DNA of 64,000 nucleotides from Tetradesmus obliquus (GCA_030272155.1 CP126191.1:124001-188000); one strand, 5' to 3'; shown: positions 31,901 through 44,626, counted from the first letter of the stretch. Notes: generated from the sequence alone by a model not told the origin. Translations and numbers: made by a program.

Positions 31901-34900
31901 GCCATGGACAGCTGCAGCTCCGCCAAGCTCGCCTCCAGCGCAGCAAGCCGCTCCTCAGGCGCTGCATTGCCGCCATCAGCGGCCTCACAATTGCTCTCCT
32001 GCTGCTGCTGCTGTGCTGCCAGCTGGCCCCGCAGCTCCTCCAGTCCTGCCTCCAGTGCCGCCACGCGGCTGCTGTTTGCTGCCATGCTGCTGCTGAGGGG
32101 CGCCAGCTGGCTCTCCTCCAGCGTGGCCAGGCGTGCGCTGTTGGCGCTGAGCGCGGCAGCCAGGCTGCGCATCTGGCACTCGTCCGCGGCGTTGCGCGCG
32201 GCTGGCGGCGATGGTAAGCGTGTTGATGGTATCAGGGGCAGCAGCAGCAGGTGAAGAGCAGATGGATGTCAGGCTGTACCTGGTGTTGATCAGTACATTG
32301 CCTGCAAGCACCGCATTGCTCAAGGTATAAGCAGGTCCTGGGCATGCTGCCACCTCACACACGTTATCGCACGCTCATACAGCTCAGCTGCTGCTGTCTT
32401 TATACTTTTTTTTACCCGCCAGGCTCACCTTCAGCAGATGCCGTGTGCACCATTTGCGCCTGCAGCTGCCTGACCTGCTCTCCAAACTCGGCAAAGCTGG
32501 CCTTGAGCGAGGCCTGCTCCTGCCGCACCTGCAGCAGGAACATGCAGGATATAATGTGTATAGACATTGCAGCGTGCACCGGCCGCACGGCGTTGCTGGG
32601 TAGAACACCTGAGCTGCAGTGCAACAGCGCAAAGCTTGCCACCCAGGCAGCTAGCTCAACACAGCAAGGCTCGGGCGCTTGCAAGCCTGCACCAGCGCCA
32701 GCTCACCTCCTTCAGCTCCGATGTATGCTGCGGCACGCACGCCAGCACCTCGCCATCTGCTGCGCGCGCCCGCTCCAGCGCCGTGACCTGTGCGGCCAGG
32801 CTGAGCCCTGTCAGCTGCTGGCTGTGCAGTGCGTCCTCCGCCTCCTCCTGCCTGGCCTGCTGCTCCTCCAGCTGCCTGCAGCCGCACCAGCAGCGTGACC
32901 GAGCATTTGGATAACCTCGGCTGCAACACATCATCTGCTAGCCACGCATGCTCTTTGTTGCCTGCATCGTGTGGGCGACTGCAGGGTCTCCATGGCGCAC
33001 AGCTGAACATGCATACCAGCAATAGGCATGGTGCTGGAATAACTGTCTGCAAACACGGAACGAGAAACGGGACGAGGAGCAGCGTGCCTGCTCACCTCTT
33101 GATGCCCTGCACCACGCCCAGCACCTTCTGCCACTCAGGGATCAGCTCAACCTGCAGCAGGCGACCCATGCACAGCCAGTCAGCCAGCCGTGAGTTGAGT
33201 TGGTGTTGAAGACCAACACCCCGTGGCTATCAACATCACATCTGCATGGCAGCATAACTGCATGGCAGCACAACTGCACCGCACGCTGCACCACAGACAC
33301 CCGCCTGTCCAGCTGCTGCTGCTGCTGTGCCCCCTGCTGCCACCCACCTGTGCCTCAAACCAGGCCTCCAGCTGGCCGACCTTGGCAGCCAGGTCATTCA
33401 ACTGCGCCTGCAGCGGCTGGGACAGCGGACCCACACGCGAGTTGGCAGACACTGCAGCAGCCAGAGCAGCCAGGTTTGGCGGGCATGGCGGCAGCGCATT
33501 GCTGTGGCCCATTGCAGCGCCAGGGTTGGCGGTGGTGCTGGGCCCCATGCTGCTGCTGCCTGGCACCATGCTCAGGGAGCGCCTGCTGGGCTGGCCGTAG
33601 ATGAGGCTGGCACCAGCAGACAGCGGCCCAACGGCTTCCGGCTGCGCTGGCGCTGCTGCAGCAGCATGCTCCTGCTGCTGTGTTGTTGCGTGTGCTGCAG
33701 CCTGGACGGCAGCAGTAGTGGCAGTGGTGCCTGGCTGCTGCGGGTGCGTGTGGGGTGCACTGCCAGCAGCTGCTGAGCCCTGCAGCAAGCCTGAGCTCGC
33801 CTCTGGGCTGACGATGTAGCTGCCCGTGGCTGCCATGATGCCACCATGGCTGAGCTGCTGCCGCAGGCCACCAGCCGACAGGCTGCTGCTGGTGTGCGCA
33901 GCCGCCGCAGCGCCACCCCCTGGCGCCATGCCATGAGCTGTGGGTGGGTGGTAGTCGAAGGAGCGTGCCAAGTCATTGACTGCTGCCATTGCAGCAGCGC
34001 TTGCCGCCAGTGGGCCGGCAGCACGCGCGCTGCGTAGCGGGCCAAGCTGGCTAGGCGGCTGCTGCTGCGCCTGCGGCTGCTGGGGCTGGCGCTGCTGGTA
34101 GTGCATACCAAAGGCGCCCTGCGCGCCTGAGCTTGCAGGAGTCGCAGCGCCTGCATTAAAAGGCCCGCCAGGCAGCGCGTGGTGGGCTGCAGGGCTGTGC
34201 AGCTTCACGTGGCCTGGCTGAGGGCCGCCATTCTCGGGCCTGACAGGCTCATTGCTGCGCAGCTGCGCAGACTGAGGCTCCACCTGGTACGTCTGGTGGT
34301 ATGCAGCGGGCTGCGCCTGCTGCTGCATCTGCTGCGGCACGTTGGCAGGCTCCTGCTGCTGCTGCTGCTGGTGCTGTGCCTGCATGAAGGCGGCATCCAG
34401 GGACTTTTGCGGCGAGTAGTGCTGCCAGGCCTGGTTGCTGGCCATCTCATGCTGCTGCTGAGGCGGCTGCGGCAGCTCCTCCGCAGCTGCAGGCTCAGCT
34501 GCGCTGTCTGGCAGCAAGCGGCCCTGCTGGTCGTACTGCTCATTGTGGTCAGGGTGGCAGTACAGGTCATAGCCAGGCCTGGATGTACCACTGCCACTGC
34601 TCGACTCAGCAGCAGCTGCTGGTGCAGCAGCATCAGGAGCTGCTGCTGCTGCCGCAGCGCTTGTTGCCTTGCTGGTGGGTGACAGCAGCACGTTGCTGGC
34701 TGAGGCGCGCTTGCTTGTGCCGTCTGTGCTTGCTGCCCTGCTGCTGGCCCTGCGCTTGCTGTCTGCTGCGCGGCCTGCTGCGTCCCGTATGGCACAGCTG
34801 GAGGGCGACACGGGGCCGCTGCGCATGCCGCCGGAGCTGGCGCGTGATGAGGCCCTGCGGGGCTGCGGGGACAGCGTGGGGCTGCCGGTGCGGCGCATGG

Positions 34901-35789
34901 CGCGGCCTGCGCTGGCTGGCGTGAGCTGCCTGCCCTGTGTCAGGATGTCGGCCAGTGCTGGCTGGGAGGGGCCGACCAGGTCCTGAGGGGTGCGGCCAGC
35001 CTGAGCAGCAGAGCAGCCACAGAGCGACAGCAGTCGCCAAGAGTTTGTGACAACAAAGAATGACGACAAACGCAGCCACATTTGCGGCATCCCAGTGTAC
35101 GAAGCTTGCACCTCAAGGTGAGGTACAAAAAACACAATAGTTCAGCCACAGCTGCAACATAGTGGAAGCTGGCCCAGCGTAGATAGCCGACAGCTTGATG
35201 CAAGTGGGCGTAGGCGGACATGTCTGGCTGCTGCGGCTAACTTACCCTGTCGCGTGCGTCTGTGCGTGCGCCTGCATTGACCAGGGCCTGCACCACATCA
35301 GCATGCCCAGCCACCACAGCCAGGTGCAGTGGCGTGGCGCCGTCTCTGTTGGTGGACTTCACACAGGAGCGGCGCCCTGCATCTGTCAGCAGCTCGCGCA
35401 CCACTGCTGCGTGGCCCTGCACAGTGTGAACGGCAGCAGATGCAGCAGGTGAACATTGTTGACACCACCTGTGTGACCAATTGCGTGTCACAGAACATTG
35501 GCCAGCCGCGTCCGAGGCCGTTCACCCCAAAGTATGTCCCTACCTGACGTGAAGCTACATGCAGAGGCGTCTCGTTGTTGCAATCCAGCGCCTGGCAGCT
35601 GGCGCCCTGGTGCAGCAGGTCCCGCAGCAGCTGCAGGTTTCCCAGAGCTGCTGCTGCATGCAAGGGGGTGTGAGAGTCTCGTGGATGCTTGGCGTGCACC
35701 AGCGACGGATTCAGGTTGAAGGCTCTTTTGGCAGCTTCGAAGTCACTGGCCTGTATTGCCCTGAACAGCTGCTGGACTGAAATGGCCAT
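28954..35789 (-). CDS. Ankyrin-repeat and coiled-coil protein, 1496 residues
   Basis: Twelve exons close in phase: 35789-35544, 35416-35246, 35000-33348, 33151-33096, 32875-32707, 32528-32429, 32201-31603, 31325-31189, 30968-30780, 30558-30442, 30229-30061 and 29838-28954. Residues 1-139 hold ankyrin repeats (HTPLHAAAALGNLQLLRDLL, ATPLHLAVVAGHADVVQAL). Residues 140-690 are low-complexity, Q-, S- and A-rich. Residues about 670-1200 are predicted coiled coil spread over eight exons (QLEEQQARQEEAEDAL, RMADQQRELRVREERL). The C-terminal 295 residues are disordered, with a basic aromatic stretch (KWKKPWQKLGFGGK). No close family member was recognised. The layout suggests a scaffold binding through the ankyrin head and dimerising through the coil. 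The exon at 30229 may instead end at 30022. Being one gene is inferred from unbroken phase. Confidence 0.82.
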
Positions 35790-36319
35790 TGCAGCACCTC
35801 AGGGTATGCTACATGTAACGGTATACCAAACTGTTTGCGAGTATACAGGTGCTTCGTTTAGATCGGCCCTGGTTGCGCAGTGGGTTATTCGGTTGTGAAG
35901 GCAAAGCTGGACGACCGATTGTGCCTAATACAGCTGAAGCCTCTTGCTGCGACGAGCAAAACCTGTTTCGGAAGCAGATAATAATGTCAATCTAACGGTT
36001 GCAGTCACAGTAGATGCGTGGCGACCCCCTCTTTGGTCAACGTTTCTCGGATCTTGGGGCAGCAGGATAGGCAGCAATGCCCCTACTCAGCTTCAATGCA
36101 AAATTTTGGCCTGGCTTGCAACTCCCAAAGCATTTTCAGCAAACAGCAGCAGCAACCTGGCTCAGAAACAAAACATCGCCAAGATGACAATGACGGAACT
36201 TGGCTTTGAACTCACCGATCCTTGCGACAAATCACTCAACATCTTCGTTATTGTTTGCTTCTGGTGCCTTGCATAACCTCTTCTTCCTTGAGACGAAGTT
36301 CAAACCCAGCAGCAACAAG
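35790..36319. promoter_or_regulatory. Divergent promoter region, ankyrin gene (-) and NC2-alpha gene (+)
   Basis: The two start codons are 530 bp apart and point away from each other, so this stretch must hold both promoters and 5' UTRs. It is lower in GC than the coding DNA around it. No defined box was recognised. Confidence 0.6.
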
Positions 36320-37867
36320 ATGGGCCGAAAAGCGCACCCGCTGGCCGCGCGCATCAAGAAGATGATGCAAACAGACGAGGACGTGGGCAAGATTGCACAA
36401 GCCACGCCCGTGATGATAGGTATGGGCGCTGGAGCTACAGCTGCTGTTCTGCTGCCTGCGTGGCTTGGCTCTATCCACTGCTAACAGCAGCCTCTGCTAT
36501 AACTGCCTCGTACAGCACGCGCAATGGAGCTGTTCTTGCAACGGCTGTGCAACAACGCAGCAGACGTGGCAGCAGGCCGAAAGGCAAAGACCCTCACCAC
36601 CAGCCACCTGTGAGTGCTTCAGACAAGCCAGCACTGTATTGTCTCCCTGAGCATACAGCACCAACCAGCATCAGCTACAGCAATGCTCATCAGTCTTGTC
36701 GCTGCATTGCAGTTGACAATCTACACTCAACCCTTCGTCACACTTCAGCAAGCAGTCGAATGGTGCCAGCTGTCCATACCGTGCATGCACCAGCATGCCA
36801 CACGTTTGGTCATTGAGTTAGCTCTTGCTTTCCACCTGCAGCAAGGCGTACGTGTCGTCAGACGAGCTGATGGACTTCCTGCAAGACACAGTGTCAAAGG
36901 CACCTGACCTGCCAGCACAGGGGGAGTCTGAACAGCCTAAGCCCAAGCGCCAAAGGTAAGCGTGCAGGCTGAGCAACAAGCGCTGCTAGCCGTGACTAGC
37001 CGCCGCAAATCAACTATTATAGATGTCGGAGCAGCGTATTCAGCTTAGCAACGTCATTTTTGGTTGTGGTGCTCGCTGACGTCCTCTACTAGGGCTTTGA
37101 AGTTAGCAGCAGCAGCACACTGGTCCCTTTAGCTGCTGTAGCATGCATAACCTCCAGCATGGCCTGCTGCCTGAGTCCAGGCGGTGGTGAATGGACAAGT
37201 TTTGGCGCCAGCTGTTGGCTGGTTGCATTGTTGATCTGCTCTGCTCTTCTGCATGAATTGCAGGACTGAAAGCAAGCGTGAGGCGCGCACATCAGCAGAG
37301 GGCAAGCGAGCTTCCGCAGATGGAGCAGCAGCAGCAGCAGGAGCAGCAGCACCACCAGCAGCGCAGCTGGCAGAAGCTGATGAACCTGCAGCTGCGCAGG
37401 TGAAGCAGGAGCAGGTGAAGCAGGAGCAGGTGAAGCAGGAGCAGCCCAAGCAGGAGCATGCCAAGCAGGAGGAGACTGGCAGCCCCTCCGCGCAGGCAGC
37501 GCACGCGAAGCTGGGCCATGGCTTTGGCGGCTTGGGCGCGCACCCCTTCCTGGCAGCCCGCTCGTTCGGCAAGGCTGGTGCTGGCGGCTTCAAGCGGCGA
37601 GCAGGCAGCAGCAGCAGCCCCAAGCCGGCGTCACCCGCCCCCAGGCAGCAGCCAGACAAAGTAGCACCACCCGCAGCAGAAGGCAGCCCCCAAGCAGAAG
37701 ATGCAGCAGCAGCAGACGCAGTTGGTGCGCAGCAGCCGCAACCTACAGAGCAGCAGGCTGCTGCTGGCGCTGCAGCTGGGCTGCCTGGCCTGCCTGGCAT
37801 GTTGAGTGTGCAGGCGCTGGCTGGCTTCCAGCAGCAAGACGATTTTGACGAGGACTATGACTCCTGA
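36320..37867 (+). CDS. DRAP1: NC2-alpha (DRAP1)-like histone-fold transcription regulator
   Basis: The alpha subunit of negative cofactor 2, which pairs with NC2-beta (DR1) on TBP-bound promoters. Exons 36320-36419, 36516-36609, 36842-36955 and 37264-37867 close in phase to 303 residues. The H2A-like histone fold occupies about residues 1-85: AARIKKMMQTDEDVGKIAQA, PVMIARAMELFLQRLC and KAKTLTTSHLKAYV. These match NC2-alpha better than NF-YC, through the MQTDED-VGKIA and TTSHLK motifs. The long C-terminal part is disordered and contains a short lysine-rich repeat (KQEQV three times) and an acidic end, DDFDEDYDS. Vertebrate NC2-alpha is about 205 residues, so this tail is extended. The only other candidate is another histone-fold subunit of the NF-YC/CHRAC type, which is less likely. 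Confidence 0.88.
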
Positions 37868-38433
37868 GGGCAGAAGCTTGTGCTGGATGTGTAGCACAGC
37901 TGCTGGCTGCCATGCGTCAATGGTTATCGCGGTGTCCTGTCAGGGTCGTGCTGACGCCGCATACAATGCTCCTGGTGGCCCTGCTGTATAAGAGTCGTGA
38001 CTTGTATACTACATCATGGTGCAAGGCACATTACTCTGTCATTGTGTTTTGTGTTCGGCTGTCACGTTGATACACTGTGAGTAGTGCCTTGCTGCATGCT
38101 GTATGGTTGTAGCACGCCTGTCAGCGCTGTTGCAATGTGATGATGGATTTGGCATCACCCCCGCTTCAGCAGTGCTGGCGGCAACGCTGCTACTGGTGCA
38201 GGGATGTGGTCGAACAACATGCTATGATGGCAACTGTTTGCATCTTGCTGGATATCCCGCCATCCTTCGCTGAATAGGGTGCATGAAAACAGCCTGTTGT
38301 CTGGGCACACCTTCATACATGTTATGAGCTGTGGCTTCTGACAGGTTTGCTTGGTAACATGCCGATGTTGTACATCAATGCAGATATCTGCTGCTGTGAG
38401 GTGGTTCGTGCCAGTTCAGTTATTAATGGATCC

Positions 38434-38438
38434 TGTAA
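38434..38438 (+). terminator. TGTAA polyadenylation signal of the NC2-alpha gene
   Basis: Chlorophyte-type signal 567 bp after the stop. A second TGTAA on the same strand is at 38553-38557. Confidence 0.5.
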
Positions 38439-38591
38439 TCATCAGTGACAGTGAGGTGAAACTCAGGTGCAGAAGGCATTCAACGGCATATATTTGATGC
38501 TTGGTGCACAAGATTGCAGGGATCATCACATTCTCTGAGGAACAAGAGCTCATGTAATCATGTCAGCTCGATCACGCAACGGGCACTGTGA

Positions 38592-38596
38592 TTACA
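38592..38596 (-). terminator. TGTAA polyadenylation signal of the syntaxin gene
   Basis: The minus-strand TGTAA (TTACA on the plus strand) lies about 570 bp past the syntaxin stop. Confidence 0.5.
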
Positions 38597-39168
38597 AACC
38601 AGCAGGCTGCACCTGACAGTAATCAGCAATGCATGAGCAAGCCAAGAACAGTGCCAGCAGCACAGTCCAGTTGAGCACGCCATACAACTTGAAGGCTCCA
38701 GGTTTGCAGCGCCAACAGGTGGTGGCACGAAAGCTCTAGCTCATATCGACAGGATCACCAGACGCTGTTTGAAGCCTTCAAGTGCTGCGGCAGCATCACT
38801 ATGAAATGCGGGATAAGCGCATGCTGCACAGGCACATGCCTGCAGAGTATGTAAAAGGACGATTTCAAAGGCTCAGACGGCTCCAGGATCCCGAAGGACC
38901 GTGGTGAATGCATAGCTGCCCACTCTCAAGCAATGCTGGTATGTGGAGCTGGCATGCAGCACTGCTGGCAGCACTCAAATTGCAATCACGTTGTCTTGTA
39001 CTGGCATAGAGCAGTACGCAGCCTGCCTGTCAGTGACAGCAGGATAATCAGTTGAGTTCACTAGCAAGCGCAGCACGACCCATGAGTCATGCTCAAAGAG
39101 TAGTCTTCCGCTCACTCGTCAGAAACTATAGCTAGTAATCAACGTGCACGTCCCGCTGCTGAGCTTTC

Positions 39169-41390
39169 CTACTTCTTCTTTGTGGCCACTGTGAAGATGT
39201 AGGCGCCTATGCCCAGCAGGATGCAGACCAGGACGATGTCTATGCAGAAGTTGCGCTTGGAGCGCATCTGCAGGTGGGCAGCAGGCAACATCAGCAATGG
39301 GGTGGACTTCGCGTAACGCCCTGGGTTGAAAGGAACTGGAGTTCTGCATGCCTGTTATGGATCACTGGCGACGTGCGGCGCAGCTGCTGTTATGATGCAT
39401 TGCGTCAAACGCAGCTGCTGGTGGCTGGTCTTGATCACAACGTGTTGCTTGATTGACAGCCACCAAGGAATTGGAGCATAAACAGAGCTGCAGCAGCCAC
39501 TGCATGGGACACGCACCTGTGTCACTAGGCCAGTGAGGCGTGCGTTGTTGCTCTTCAGCTGCCCGGTGACCTTGTTGATCTGGCTGTCTATGTCGTCTAT
39601 CACGGGGTTCTGCTTGTCCAGCTCCTCCTGCATGCCGCGCGCCATGTCGCCTAGCGTGCTCACGCCCTTCTCGATGCGCTCCAGCTGCGCATCCTGCCGC
39701 ACCTTGGCGTACTGCCACTCCTGGTGAAGCACGCACAGGCCACCAGCAGCGGCAATCAGCGGGTGCAAATCAATATTTGTTACACCGTGAGGCGGCAGCA
39801 CCAGCACAAACACCAGCATATGCCTGCACCCGCATTGCAAAGCATGGCTGCTGCTGCTCAGCATTGGAGCTGCTGGATGTGTGGCAAGCTCTGATGCTAC
39901 TGAGCTGTAGATGCACTACCATGCAAAGTGCAGTCCAACGCTGCTTGGTTCCATGCAGCCGAGCCACCCACCTGCTCGAACTTGGCTGTCTCATCTGTCT
40001 GCTTGTAATACATGGGGTTGACTTGCTGGGGGTCAATGGGCCCAATGGTGATGGCGGCGCCCTTGGCTAGCTGCAGCCCAACACCAGGCTGCGCAAGCAC
40101 GAGTTGCAAGGGCAAAGTTTGTCAGTGTGTGCTAGTTGCCCAAGAGCATCCACAAGGCTACTTCAGCTGCAACATGCTTGTCACCTACTGTGCATATTTC
40201 AATCTGACTGCCTGTTGCGCTTGCGCTGATGTTGCCCTGTCAGTGTGACGGCAGAACTCTGCTCACCTTGTTTGGGCGCCTGTTGCCGCCAATGCCGTCT
40301 GGAACTGAGAAAATCTTCTCAATCAGCTGCTGGATCTGCATTCAGGGAATGTTGTGTGTAAGTTGAACGTATTTTTCAATACAATGGTGTCCGTGTACAC
40401 AGCAGAATGGTTCAACAAGGCAACCACTACTGCTGCTCTTGGGCTATAAAATGCCGCATTTGGCTGCTTGGACTCATGCTGCAGCTGCTCGCTAGCTGTT
40501 ATTACCACTGCAGCTGCATGTCAGCCGCCACACCTGTTTGTCCCGTTCCTCAACGACTGCCTTGTTGACTTTCTTGCCCTTCTTTTTCTGCTTCTGCAAT
40601 GCCTGGATACCGTCCGTGAGCAGCGACTGCTTGGCTTTCCTGCAAGACAGTTGAGTGCTATCCATTTGAGTGTAGGAATCATGCATCTTTGGTTGACAGA
40701 TCCCAAGGCATTGCTGCTTGTGCTGTAGAGATAGCATTGAAACTGTCGTCGTTAAGCATACTGTCATTGCATCAGCCAGTCTGAATTGAGCTGCTTGCAC
40801 TGCACCATGTCGCTGCTGCGCCGTCTTTGCAGTGCTACAAAGCTGTGGCCTGCCTGCGCACCTGATGTCTGCATTGCGTGCTGCCACAATAGCCCGGTTC
40901 TTCTCTGCAGCAACCTCCTCAGCTTGCTGCGACAGCAGAACAACACAGGTGTTCTGTCAAACAGACAACGGCATACGTTGTCAACATGCACAGCTGAACT
41001 CGCATGGCAGCAGTCTGCCTGCCGTATATTTTGGCTGCTTCTGTTGCAAACTGCTGCTGCAATGGTTGGAAGCTGCCAACCCACCTTGTTGAGGTCATCC
41101 ACCTGGGACATAATCAGATCGTACTCCTCCTGGTAGGGGTCGTCCCCTTTGGTCTCACGCCTTTTGCCCATGGGCGCGTCATATTTCTCATACCTGTTGG
41201 GTCAAACTTTCTAGGGTCAACGACTGGCTACATCAGTCTTGCATGCTTCATTGTGTGCATGCAGTACGTCGGCAGTACCACACATGCTGTCAAGTCCAAA
41301 AGTAGCCATAAACTAGTTGCTGGCATGCCGCAGCTGCACTTACTTCTTGAGTATGGCATCCGTCCTTTGCTGTAGGTCAAAGAGAGACAT
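39169..41390 (-). CDS. SYP7-type Qc-SNARE (syntaxin)
   Basis: A membrane-fusion SNARE of the plant/algal SYP71-73 group, expected on ER, endosomal or plasma membranes. Eight exons close in phase: 41390-41344, 41193-41085, 40926-40862, 40639-40534, 40335-40267, 40088-39972, 39720-39517 and 39267-39169, giving 271 residues (Arabidopsis SYP71 has 266). The N-terminus MSLFDLQQRTDAILKKYEKYD matches SYP7. The EVAAEKNRAIVAARNADIRK segment corresponds to the N-terminal helices. The SNARE motif spans about residues 178-238 with the central Q208 (EELDKQNPVIDDID). The C-terminal anchor covers about residues 246-265 (FCIDIVLVCILLGIGAYIF), followed by a short TVATKK tail. Unlike the chromatin genes, its introns carry no long CTG tracts. 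Confidence 0.93.
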
Positions 41391-41839
41391 CTTGCTATAC
41401 CAGAACTAGAATTGCCGGAAACACAGTAGCTGTGCTTGGCAAGCACTGCTTGCTGCTGATGCTGTGGTCGTTCAGCCAGCTGCTGAACGCAACGACATGG
41501 CCACTTTGTAATTGAAAGTCCAGGTGATTGAACTTTACACGCCTGCAAGCTGCGCGGTGCAAATGACCGACGTGGGGTGCGTGCTGGAAGCGCAGCAAGC
41601 GAGAATGCTTAACAAACGCAGGATAAAACGAACGACTCGACGGAATCAACGGCGTAGTTTTCGACGTCCTGTTAATGAGGGTTTGACTGATGCTTTCAAA
41701 ATGACCGACACCGAGAGCATCAGCATTCAGCACTGCTTCACAGTGGAACTGCAAAGCTGAGCTTGGCATTGACTCATCGATGCTAAGATGAGATTGAGTG
41801 CTGTGTTTGCTGCTAGCTCAATTCCACCTACGTGGCGCG
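41391..41839. promoter_or_regulatory. Divergent promoter region, syntaxin (-) and HYLS1-like gene (+)
   Basis: The start codons are 450 bp apart and divergent, so both promoters lie here. An AT-richer core is present around 41590-41720. No specific element was recognised. Confidence 0.55.
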
Positions 41840-44626
41840 ATGGAGCAGAACCAGCTGTTGGACTGCATCGACATTCGACTGGTGAAAGAGCAGCTTCTGC
41901 TGCTAGGACATGAAGTCTCAGACGATGTGATTTTGTCATTTGTGAAGGGCCTGGCTGGGGGCGGTGCAGAGCAGCAGTGTGCTGATGGAGGTGCAGCTGG
42001 TGAGAGAGCAGGTCAATACAGGCAGCACCAAGCAGTACTTGGGATAAGTGCTTGAAGCACCCCCCCTGGCCTGCTGCCCTACTCGTTTAGGGCACAAGGC
42101 GTTCCAGGCAACTCCTTGCCGTGGCTGCAGCTCTGTGTTTGTGCATTTCCTGTTGGCATGCAGCATGTCATGGGCACCACACGACACAGCTAGTACTGCA
42201 GCCATGCTGCCAGAGCTGATGTAATAGGGTTTTCCCTCGTCCTCTGCCTGGTGTGCGCTTGCGCTTCATTGCTGCACATTTTTGCGCTGTCTGTGCCTGC
42301 ATGCGCAGGAACCACATATCAAAAGCAGCAACAGTGTGCAGGTGCCAGCAGCAGCTGCAAGCAAACAACAAGGCCTAGCTCCAGCAGCAAAGTACAGGCA
42401 GCTGGGCATACAGCATCTTCTGTGCCGTCAGACATAGGCTCAGGTGCTGCCAGCACCTTCACAGCCGCAGCAGCAGCACAGCAGGTGGTGACAGATGCGC
42501 CATGCAGATCGCAGCTTGCAGACCAACAGTCCCCAAAGCGGGCACTGCACGATGTTGGATCACCTGCAGCCGTGCCGCAGGTTGGCCTGGACCAGCGCTG
42601 CCGCAAGTTCCTTGCCAGGCTTGCAGACAGGCACAGCACACAGCAGCAACAGCAGCAGCCAATGCTGCCTGGTGCACGGTCCAGGGCCAACCTAACAGAT
42701 CTGTCAGACTCTGATGGGGACCAGGAGCAAGCAGGTCACAGCCCGCTGACACACCACAAAGGCCTTGAAGCATCGCACACAACTGCAGGAGCAGCTGGTG
42801 CAAGCAGTGCAACTGGCGCTGATGCTGGTTTTGTAGAACAGCACCTTGCTGGTGCTGTAGGAGCGCTGGACATCCAGGAGCAGCATCAAGCACAGTGGCA
42901 GGAGCAGCTGAGCAGTGGTGGCAGCAGCATGTTCAGCCATCAGCCACAGCGACCAGGCTTGCGCAGCAGCGTGCTTGACGCTGGCAGCGATGTTGTGTTT
43001 GAGGTGCAGCCTGGTGGCAGCAGCGACAGCCTGCCCAGGTTTGGGTTCAGGCCCGGCTACAAGCACGTGGGCATCCACATGCCACCTCCGCCAGGCCATG
43101 ACACACTGGCCCTCATGCAGCAGACCAGCGGCAGCCGCAGCAGCAGAGCTGGCAACAGTGCTGCTGCCGCACTGCCAGGGGGGTCTGCTCTGGAGGCTGC
43201 TGACTGTGCGCACCTGCAGGACGGCAGCCCTGCCTCCAGGTTGCTGGCTTCTGAGCACCAGCCGCAGCAGCAAGCGCTGCAGCAGCTGGCTGCCAAAGTG
43301 CATCATCATGTTGCGCTGGCCAGGTCATCACCTGGCTTGCGCGCATCCAGCGAGTCCATCATCGGTGAAGCCAACCCTGGAGGCGGCAGCAGCTGCCATG
43401 ATGCCCGTCCGAGGTGAGCACACAGTGGCATCAAAAACAGTTATGCTGGTGCAAGCTCATCTTGGTCATTTGTTCGTTGTAGTGCATGCTGGTGCAGCAA
43501 TCATCTGTATGCACGTTCCTGGAAACGTTGTCCAGTCACCTTGCGTGTGGTTGTCGGCACATGCTTGGTGGCACTGCAGACATTGGGCAGCTTTGTGGCA
43601 CATGTGCTGCTTCAAGTGCCAGCTAAGGCACCTTTCCTCAAGCTCTTGTGTTTGAGTCCAATGAGTGTCATGCCACCGCACCGCACAATGCACAATCGGT
43701 AACACACATTATACTTGCACGTACTCACAACAGCTAATGCTGCACCCTGCAGGCGTGTTTCTAAGGATGGGTCAGGCCCCAGTGACCCCCTGTACCGTGC
43801 ACCAGTCTCCCCAACGGGAGGGGCTGGCGGCAGCTGCAGCAGCAGGCAAGCTGTCAGCGGTGGGTCACCTGCGGCAGGCGCTGCAAGAGCGCCTGCTGCT
43901 GGCGGCAGCAGGCCAAGGTCCCTGGTGTTTGAGCAACCAGCAGGTGTCCCTGGCCCGTCTGCTGGCAACCGCCAGGTTGTGCTGCCAACCCGGCAACACA
44001 GCTTCAGCAGGGCACCCACCACCAGCAGCCGCGGCAGCGTGGCCCCTAGCACAGCAGGCAGCTATGGCGGCGTCAGCAGCGGCAGCAGCAGCAGCGCCGG
44101 CAGCAGCAGCTCGTTATCCCGCTACTGCCAGCAGCTCAGCTGGAGCAGCGGTCGCAGCACTGCCATGGCTCCAGGCGTGCGCAAGACAGACAGGGTGGCG
44201 CGCTTCCAGAAGATGCAGCAGGCATGGCAGAAAGACAGGTGGGTTGCAGGGTGCCTGCTTGTCCAGGCTATGGCGACTCGCAAGCAGCAGCAATGGGTTG
44301 TACCCTGCCAAAACACAGCCTTGCCAGACAGGAACTGTACTGCATTTGTCGATTGTGCAAGCAAACCCATCTTGTCAGCGGACAGCAAGGTGCTGTGTTG
44401 AGCCTCTGTGTGTTGTTCAGCGCATGAGCATTACAGGTCAAGACACTGGAAGGCGTTTCTGTGCACAAGTTCTGCACTGTCGACCCCTGTATCAGACCTC
44501 TCTCACTGTCGACAATCACGCAGGTACCTGAACACGGGCGCCTCGCGCAAAGGCCCAAGTGGGATCAGCAGCAGCAGGCCAGCCACAACCCCGAGTGTGC
44601 GCAGCAAGCCCAGCTGGGAGGACTGA
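41840..44626 (+). CDS. HYLS1-like candidate centriolar protein
   Basis: Four exons close in phase: 41840-41999, 42309-43413, 43753-44238 and 44524-44626, giving 617 residues. Two short conserved-looking blocks sit at the ends. The N-terminus reads IDIRLVKEQLLLLGHEVSDD, like the short helical motif that opens many HYLS1 homologues. Near the C-terminus the block KTDRVARFQKMQQAWQKDR resembles the KTDRVARY-type core of the HYLS1 C-terminal domain. Everything between is disordered, rich in Ser, Gln and Ala, with an acidic LTDLSDSDGDQEQ. HYLS1 acts at centrioles and basal bodies in ciliogenesis; whether this alga builds flagella is unknown from the window. The family call rests on two short motifs from memory of the family and is moderate. 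The gene itself is well supported. Confidence 0.65.

Larger units (their letters stand above)
37868..39168. other. Convergent 3' UTR region of NC2-alpha and the syntaxin gene
   Basis: The two genes meet tail to tail here. TGTAA on the plus strand (38434-38438) and on the minus strand (38596-38592) lie about 570 bp from their respective stops and do not overlap. This gives a simple picture of two adjacent 3' UTRs. No other gene is seen. Confidence 0.6.
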
